Below are positions 56,965-64,000 of a DNA stretch of 64,000 nt, piece after piece. Below the pieces are notes generated by a model, which made no database searches, had not been told where the DNA came from, and saw only the letters and a list, made by a program, of their open reading frames with translations. Every line of letters starts with the position of its first letter. Position 1 is the stretch's first letter. This DNA comes from Jaapia argillacea MUCL 33604 (Eukaryota; Basidiomycota; Agaricomycetes; Jaapiales; Jaapiaceae): assembly GCA_000697665.1 (NCBI GenBank), contig KL197742.1:335515-399514 (forward strand), given 5' to 3'. A program made the position numbers and the translations under genes.

Positions 56965-59231
56965 TCATAAACCGAACCCGTCGATCATCCGTTCACTAGC
57001 AGCCAACAACACTCCAGTAACCCAACTCCCAAACATCTTCAAATGTCGATCAGCCACATGATCTTCATTTCCTCTACCCACGCGAACACCATAAACTGCC
57101 ATCGCCACACTCAGGGCCAAAACTGCCCCAGCTAACATGAGCTTCCTCTGGACAACCACGTCGCCCAAACGAGAGGGTTTCTTCAACTTCCGCCTCCTCG
57201 TCTTCCCTTTATCCTTCTCGTCCATACCAGAGTCGTCCTCGGAGGCTGGTTCAGGCTCTTCGATGTATGGAAGGACGATAAGTTCGGGGTGGGTCACCAT
57301 AGCTTCGGCTTCGTCGTCGTCTGGCAAGTCAGAAGGCGTCTCTGACCAGGTGTGGACAACGCTTTGCGGCCCCATGATCTCGGAGATGCACAGGGAAGGG
57401 TGAGTGGGCGGGTATAGAGCAAAAAGTTCATCAGCGTGCGCGAGGAGGGATGTCATTGAGACTCGAGTGCGATGTGAAGAAGCATGAGGAGAATCGGGGA
57501 CCTTCTCATCGGCGTGTTTTGCTTCAAGAGGGAAAGAAGGGGTCGCGGGTATCGTCGATAGCTCAGATACTAGTGTCTTGTCCTCTGAGTGGGTGGTCTG
57601 CACGCCATGGTCATCGGTTTCCGAGTCAAGTAGAGTCTTGTCGTCGTCGAAGGGCTCTAGCTTTGTCTGGTGGTCATGGAACGAGTCCTCACCCGAGTCA
57701 AATCTTGGACCCGGGCAGTTCTTCTCCAACTCGAATACCTCCTCTTTGACGTCGTAAGCTGGTGTCGGGTTAATTTCAGTTTCTGCTTGTCCAGCGGAGG
57801 GGATCGCGGTTTGCGATTCCGCAGAGGCACCTATGTTGGTCACGTTGGAAGAAGAACTGTCGTCCAGAATTGTGTCCTCGTAAAGTTCGGGTAGGCTACT
57901 GAGGAGAGAATGCACCATGCCCTCTTCTCCCTCTTCCTCCAATCGTTCTACTTCCGATTTGCGAGACAGAACGATCTACAGAATAATAGGTTAGTCAACT
58001 GGGGGAGAACGGGGGAAAGAGGATAATCGTACAGCAGCCGCGAGGTAGATAGCAGCAACGGGTGGTCGACACAGGAGATAATCAAAGACATGCTGTATCA
58101 ATGGTAAGGTGGCGACATCGTGTGAGAAAAGTGTTAGGAGGTTCGAGAGGGCGTAAAAAGGCAGGGGTGCGTGTCTACGCCACGATGAGAGGTTGCAAAA
58201 GACACTAACGCGAGAATCGGAACACACCTATCCAGTATTGAGGCGAGAGGTGGGTCTGCGAGTCGAAGGACCTTCTGCAATATACTGTGGTAGTTACATG
58301 CATGAGTCGAGGTCGAGGACATGGTTAGAACCCACGTTACCGGAGGAGTCCTAATACAGGTTCTAGTGTAGCCCCCATCGAGTCTCGCACTCGATGTAAG
58401 CTCAGTTTCTCCGTGCAAGGAAACTGAAGTTCCTTTGGTAATGTGAGGAAAATGACAGTGACGATATCATGGTACCCCTTCAAGCAAGTTCAACATAAAA
58501 GCCAGTCAAGTGTTGGAGTAAATCCTCACCTGGAAATAGCTCAGTTTCCGCCGCTTTCGAAAGATCGAGACCAACAGTTGATGGAGCTCGCTTTTAAGGT
58601 CGTCTCGATCCTTCACGTCGTCTGTTGTTATCATATTAGTGCTAGACCAAGTTATGATGTGAATATCTGTTTCACCTACTGGATAGAGGACGAAGCTGCG
58701 TTCCGTATCGAGTTTGATTTGATGTTCATCGTCGTGTGGGGATGGATCTGGAGAGGGTATTGGGAGGGGGGGTTCATCTTCAGTGCTAGGCGCTGCTGTG
58801 CTGGTTGCGGGTGGGTATCCTGCTCGGCCTTCGTATTCGTCGTTGTATACACCCAGTAATCGGGGCCTACGACAAGCCTCTAAAGTAAGTCAACTTCTCC
58901 AGTGCACTATGTCAAGATGAAATCTACCATAGTTGATCTCTCTGTTTCCTGAAACCACCTGGGCGTAGACTCAGACCTCGAAGCACTGTCCAATCTGGCT
59001 GGTAATTAGTCGACACCCCATCGGCGGGCACTGTGTCACTGTGGTCCATTGGCTAGACAATGGAATGAGTAACTCCAGGTGAATTAGGTCGACCGCGTGC
59101 AAGCGACGAAAGAGGGTTGCCGACAAGTTGTCCAATGATGTCGATGGCAAAGCAATAGCACGGCGCAGGTGGCGGTGACGCGCCACCGCTTGCCACGTTG
59201 CTGGCTCTTGGCGGCGGCTATAAAGTTCCAT
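56965..59231 (-). CDS. TBC-domain Rab GTPase-activating protein (TBC1D20/Gyp8-type)
   Basis: Stimulates GTP hydrolysis by a Rab (Rab1/Ypt1 in known members) at ER/Golgi. Minus start at 59231: MELYSRRQEPATWQAVARHR; exon joins give PDWTVLRGLSLRPGGFRKQR, DQLWPRLLGVYNDEY, an acidic Pro/Ser insert, IKLDTERSFVLYPVDD, LKSELHQLLVSIFRKRRKLS with YFQGYHD, then VRDSMGATLEPVLGLLR and LIQHVFDYLLCRPPVAAIYL. YFQGYHD holds the conserved glutamine finger; the usual IxxDxxR arginine finger motif reads KLDTERSF here (D and R kept). A long low-complexity C-terminal region ends with one membrane segment (LMLAGAVLALSVAMAVYGV), as in TBC1D20. Divergent from the F-box gene with only 167 bp between starts. Confidence 0.9.
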
Positions 59232-59398
59232 CTTGCAAGAACAAATGTCTCCCCTACGCTTATCTTGAACCTTTATCGGGCGCTGAACAGGTCAACCCCC
59301 TCAAATACAGAGCCCTCTCAATCCCCGAATTAGTGGTTTTTCACCCCATACCTCCCACTTACAGTACTTACCGCACAGCTGGATGGCTGCAAGTGCGG

Positions 59399-61077
59399 AT
59401 GAATTCTCAAAAGGCTGCTTTTCCCCGATCAAACGCAGACGAACCTGTAGTGCGAACTCGTCGCAATCGCGTCCTGCTATCCTCCCTGCCTCTTGATACG
59501 CTTGTTCATGTACAATCGTTCTTGGAACCCCATGACATCTTGAATCTGCGAAAGGTACGCTTTCAGTGGGGCACCATTCACAACTGACTCACTTATTTTC
59601 ATGATCCTTACTAGTGTTGCAGACGCCTCGATCAGGTCACCCGTGAAAAGGCGGTTTGGATCAACGCCGTTCGCCTCATCGCCGAGCAATATAACGTCCT
59701 TCCTACAACCTTCCCGGCGGGGACGTCTCTCTGCATATTGGAACATGTTGCCACCTCTCCCTTACGATTTATATCTCGCCTCGAACGGGAACTTAGAGCC
59801 GGTTGCAAGAGTCTATCGCCATTTGCGAGGCGAACAATCAACCGACGCATGCCTCAGTCAACCGGGACTGCAGTCCATGACCCCAGAATATTCAAGTTCC
59901 TTCGACTTGTACCTGGAGGGCGGTTTCTCGTGACTGCAACCTTGTCCTGTGTTGTCGAACTTTGGGATCTAGGGATTACCAGTTCCACAGCCCTTCCCCG
60001 AGAGCCCATTGCATCCATCACTGTACCGGACCTCATGCTCGCGCACAGCCGGAACACTCAAATACTCATCGACTGGGATGAGTGTGGGACAAGTCTGTAC
60101 TTGTTGACCCAATCTGCACATTACACATCTGCGTGAGTTATGATTATAGCTCTGCCACGGATTTAGAGGCTGAATCATATTTCCAGCGAAGCGGACTTCA
60201 CCGTCTTTGTGATCCAGCCTTTCGCGGTCGCACCCTCCTTTCGGAAAGTCAAAACCCTTGCTGTCGAAAGGGGGGGCGAGCTTACCGTGCATTTTACCAA
60301 CAAGTTGCTGGTAGTCGGGTCTAATTGGTGGGTGGAATTTTTGCGCTTCAGAGACGACATGTCTGCAAGGATGGTAGTTGATTTTCGTGTTGATATGGTC
60401 TGTAACTTTGCTTCTCCATGATATGCTGGAGGTTAATGTTCCCTTTCCAGGTCCTCGTCGTAGGCCAGAATGTCATAATTTTCGATCCGTCGCCAGCAAT
60501 CTCGGTCTTTCAAATACCACAATTCAGTCCTGTGATTGAAGAAGTATCTGTTGTAACCGAGATCTCGAAACCTCTTCTGATTGTTCCAGTCAAAGAACAT
60601 TCTCATGTGACTACTACTCGGAGGCCCAATCGTCTTCCCCATGCTGACGCCCGTGCATATGTCGACATCATAGGCGAATATGGATGGGATGTGACCGTTC
60701 ATCGTTTCGTCGTTACGCCCATCCAGGGTACCTCTTGGGCGAATGCGCCAACATGCCTACCTATATTCCTCGACGCGTCCACCTTTGACTACTTAGAGTT
60801 TTCGTACGATGTCCTGGCCAAGCCACTTTCCGCGGATCAAACCCTCCTCTTGTGGGATAATCTGGGTCGCCTCTACGCAGGCACCTCATCGATCACGCCC
60901 CGTTGGCAAAACGGTCGACCCCTTCACCCTTCGATTTCTCTGTGGGCGTATGATTGTAATGACGAGAGCGACTCCGCCTGCTTTGATTTCTGCGAATTTT
61001 TAGGGAGGCTTTGTGTCATTACCAAGGACCACGAAGTTCTCGTCATGGATTTTATCGCCTGCCCACCTTCTCTATAA
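59399..61077 (+). CDS. F-box/WD-like protein, tandem copy 1
   Basis: Start MNSQKAAFPRSNADEP, F-box LSSLPLDTLVHVQSFLEPHD and ILNLRKCCRRLDQVTREKAV (intron after LRK). Then LRLVPGGRFLVTATLSCVVE, LWDLG, FLRFRDDMSARMVVD, VLVVGQNVIIFDPSPAISV, PTCLPIFLDASTFDYLEFSY and VLAKPLSADQTLLLWDNLGR, ending VLVMDFIACPPSL. F-box proteins are substrate receptors of SCF ubiquitin ligases in the cytosol or nucleus. The rest has repeated GGRFLVTAT..ELWDLG and LLWDN stretches, suggestive of a beta-propeller, but no clean WD40 repeats. Four to five exons, all open. Paralogous to the tandem gene that follows and to the disrupted gene at 38-41 kb. Target unknown. Confidence 0.82.
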
Positions 61078-61427
61078 CAGCAACCGTCTGTCGCCTTCGA
61101 GACAACTGTATGGTTCCGTCCACTAGTGTTTACCCATACTTCTTATTGTTATGTTGAAGTCCACTTGTTTCCATGGCCCACCGCTGATAAATGACGCAAT
61201 ACAATTGTACTTACCGTGTCGCGTAACCACGCGGAGTGGAACTCCCACGATTGTAACTTCGCTGGCTGAGCTACTCGTACGTTCAACCAGCTTGCCCACC
61301 TTGGACTGGGACAACTGTCGAGGGTTCTGTGCTCCAAGCCTTCGAACAGATTTCGAAAGTCTGGGACGTTGGTTACTCCAGCGAGTCACGTTCAGATACT
61401 TCGTCGACCTCCATTGTTGGTCCAGCG

Positions 61428-63121
61428 ATGTCATTCAACTCTGCGCAACCCACTCTTTCGCGATCGAACCCGGAGGGTCCTGGGCACCTCTCGCTGACTT
61501 CCCTGCCTCTCGACTCGCTTGTTCATGTCCAATCTTTCTTGGATCCCCCTGACATATTGAATCTGCGAAGGGTCGGTCTTGCATCTTCATCAGCAAAATT
61601 TGACAACCCCACTCATTTACCTCGTTGTGATTAGTGTTCAAAATATTGTGACCAGGTTACCCGTGAAAAGTCGGTCTGGATCAACGCAGTTCGCCGCATT
61701 GCTGCACACTACAATGTCCTTCCTTCAACGTTCCCTTTGGTGAAAATGTCTCTCGCTCTGCTGGAGCATGCCGCCACCTCTCCCTCCCGATTTCTATCTC
61801 GCCTCGAAAGGGAAATTCGGGCCAATGGCAAAAGTCTGCCACCATTTACAACGCGAATCATTAACCGGCATACCTGCCAGTCAACCGCACCCGCACTTCG
61901 CAATTCCGGCACATTCAAGTTCCTTCGATTGGCACCTGGGGGACGGTTCCTCTTCACTGCAACCTCGTCGGGTGTTGTCGAGCTCTGGGATCTAGGTTTC
62001 ACTGACTCGGCACCGCTTCCCCGACAGTCAATCGCATCCACCATGGTACCCGACTTAGTGTTCCAGCATTGCGAGACCACTCAACTGCTCGTTGATCGAG
62101 ATGAGTGTGGAACAAACCTCTATTTACTAAATCCGCCACACCCACGTGAGTCAAGCACTTTAAAACACGTGGCTGCTTCGCAGCAACTGAACCACCCCCG
62201 TAGAGAAGCTCACTTCAGCATCTTTGTGGTCAATCCTTTCACCCTTTCACCCTCCTTTCAAAGAATCAAAACATTTACAATCGATAAGGCAGAGAAGTTC
62301 TCGGTCTACTTTACCAGTGAATTATTGGTCGTCGGGGCTCACCCAGCTCTCAAATTATTCCGTTTTCGTGACGGCACATGCGCCGAGATGCGTGTCGAGA
62401 TCTCCGTTGATTCAGCATGTACTATCCTTACTACAGCATATGCTGAGTCTAACTAATGAATACACTTACCATCCAGATCCTCATCTTCGACCGCGACGTA
62501 GTGGTTGTCGATCCCTCGCAGGCCATATTGGTCTACAAAATGCCAAGTTTTAGTCTTATGATCGAAGGAGAATCTCCCGTGGCGGGGGTGCCAAGCCCGC
62601 TCCTAAGAGTTCCATTGGAAGAAGCTGGTCGTGTGACTACAGCTCGGAGACCCATGCACCCCCGACATGCAAATACTCTTGGGTATCTTGACATAGTGGC
62701 TGAGGGTGGATACCATGCCACCGTTCGTCATTTCGTTATTATGCCCGTCCAGGACACATGTCGGGAGAATGCGCCAACCTGTTTACCCATCTTCCTCGAC
62801 GAGTCCGTCTTCAACCCTTTGGGCTTTTTGTTCAATGTCTTGGCCAAGCCACTGCCCGCAGATCAAACCCTTCTCGTGTGGGATAATATCGGCCACATCT
62901 ATGCGGGTGTCTCCTCCATCGAGTTCGGTCGTGAGGACGATTTACCCGCCCACCCTTCTGTTGCCCTGTGGGCATACAGTGACGAGCCCAATGACTCCGC
63001 CATCTTTGACTTCTGCAAATTTCTCGGACGACTTTGCGTCGTTACCCTCGACGGTGAAGTTCGTGTAATGGATTTTGTCGCTTGCCCACCGTCGCAGTTG
63101 CATTTCCCCCCTCTACTCTGA
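61428..63121 (+). CDS. F-box/WD-like protein, tandem copy 2
   Basis: Start MSFNSAQPTLSRSNPEGPGH, F-box LTSLPLDSLVHVQSFLDPPD and ILNLRRCSKYCDQVTREKSV across an intron placed exactly as in copy 1. Same blocks later: LRLAPGGRFLFTATSSGVVE, LWDLGFTDSAPLPRQSIAST, FTLSPSFQRIKTFTIDKAEK, ILIFDRDVVVVDPSQAILVY, PTCLPIFLDESVFNPLGFLF, VLAKPLPADQTLLVWDNIGH, ending SQLHFPPLL. All frames open. The two copies are close enough to be a recent tandem duplication (350 bp apart). Probable SCF receptor; target unknown. Confidence 0.82.
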
Positions 63122-63911
63122 AAACTTTTGCCGTGCAGGCAATTTTACATGGTATCATTAACATCAGACCCTATTACACTGTCGTTTGTTGATTAGTCTG
63201 CTGAAACCATTCACTGCCTGATGATCAACGGCTATCCATGATGGAAAAGTTAATTGTGTGAAAGACTCTGATAAACAACTGAAGTCGGCGTCATTAGAGC
63301 ATATTTGCAACCGATATTTCTTCACTACGCCACAGGTCCCATTTCACTAAGACCACTGGGTGGACCATTGCGAGACGTTCTGAACGGAGCAAGTCTCCAC
63401 AACGGTTCTTACTCCACAGCGCCCGCAATGCTTGAGGTCATCGCTTGTGGGCTGCAGGAACGGAAGGAGAACGGTTGAATATCAGAGAGTAGCCTAAGGG
63501 AAAAACTAGCCAGCAACATGACAAGAAAGAAAAAGCCAACTGAAAGCTGGGGTATTACGCCCAGTTCCACCAGCTATATATACACAATCTATCTATGCAC
63601 ATGTAAGCATCTATCACTAAGCGGGGCTGCTGCGCCCGTGCTTCTACTGCGAGTCCTGAGTAACTATCCTGAGTTACAGTCCTGAGTTAGGTCATTTGAC
63701 ATACTCGGAGAAATCTAGAGCGACTGTGGTGTAGTCCGCAGTTACTCAGAGAAATCTGGACTACTATGGAGTTCTGGAATGGTCTACATGACATCAGGGG
63801 GATCTGGAGGTGTCTATCACATGACTTACCTGGCGCTTGTTATGTTCGACGATCTAGACTGAACCTTCTAGGTTAGGGTTGAATTGTGGGATCCTTTATG
63901 GAAACCGTGAC
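63122..63911. other. Intergenic, possibly LTR sequence
   Basis: No gene recognised. The part from about 63550 on may be the long terminal repeat of a retrotransposon on minus (TATA-like GTATATATAG at ~63574-63584, minus). Contains short repeats CTGAGTTA/CTGAGTAA (63654-63690) and AGAAATCT (63710, 63751). Confidence 0.3.
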
Positions 63912-64000
63912 AAATACCCCCCCCTAAGGGACACGTCCTCGCGAACCATCTACACCGTGCCGTCGGCCCTAGGTGGACATTCCTCCAGACTCTGATCCCG
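63905..64000 (-). mobile_element. Possible end of a Ty3/gypsy-type LTR retrotransposon, cut by window edge
   Basis: On minus the edge reads toward a purine-rich tract (AGGGGGGGGTA, 63916-63927) directly followed by TGTCACGG (63905-63912), as a polypurine tract before an LTR starting TGTCACG. The frame into the tract (GGGICHG) resembles the ends of fungal gypsy polyproteins. Only ~90 bp are visible, so this is tentative. Confidence 0.35.

Overview
The window is nuclear DNA from a basidiomycete, most likely an Agaricomycete mushroom-forming fungus. Evidence: genes are cut by many short introns (about 48-75 bp, GT..AG); Agaricomycete-typical paralogous families are present (a 7-TM family starting with Met-Cys-Gly, F-box/WD-like proteins, an NTase-motif protein, a Ste11/Prf1-type HMG-box regulator); and DNA transposons of the PIF/Harbinger, Tc1/mariner and hAT types are interspersed. 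I see no rRNA, convincing tRNA or CRISPR. Coordinates of multi-exon genes are start codon to stop codon with introns inside.

Layout. 0-3 kb: the end of a HAD phosphatase and a myo-inositol oxygenase, both on minus. 6.19-9.32 kb: an apparently complete PIF/Harbinger transposon with transposase, Myb/SANT-like partner, terminal inverted repeats (TIRs) and target duplication. 10.0-14.7 kb: a DHTKD1-type 2-oxoadipate dehydrogenase E1 with a 6-nt micro-exon. 15.4-34.4 kb: four members of a 7-TM family (copies A-D, the last two an inverted pair flanking an NTase-motif gene), two tandem Gly-rich proteins and an HMG-box transcription factor. 35.1-38.0 kb: a VPS39/TGFBRAP1-family tethering protein lacking its N-terminal CNH domain. 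38.3-40.8 kb: an F-box gene split inside the F-box by a 922-bp hAT-type element that carries its own small gene. 41.4-43.6 kb: a GPI-anchored chitin deacetylase. 45.6-48.7 kb: a Tc1/mariner-type element which, unusually, carries a second convergent gene encoding a SAM-like protein.

49.8-56.4 kb holds the most interesting genes: a LodA-like (quinoprotein amino-acid oxidase family) protein, a ferritin-like protein of the VioB/RebD (iminophenyl-pyruvate dimer synthase) kind, and a LodB-like FAD protein, side by side. Bacterial LodB/GoxB matures the tryptophylquinone cofactor of LodA/GoxA. Adding a ferritin-like dimer-synthase relative suggests a small amino-acid oxidation/modification cluster. 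The LodA-like protein seems to lack the cofactor cysteine.

57-63.1 kb: a TBC1D20/Gyp8-type Rab GAP and two intact tandem F-box genes, paralogous to the one broken at 38 kb. The right edge may be the end of a Ty3/gypsy-type LTR retrotransposon.
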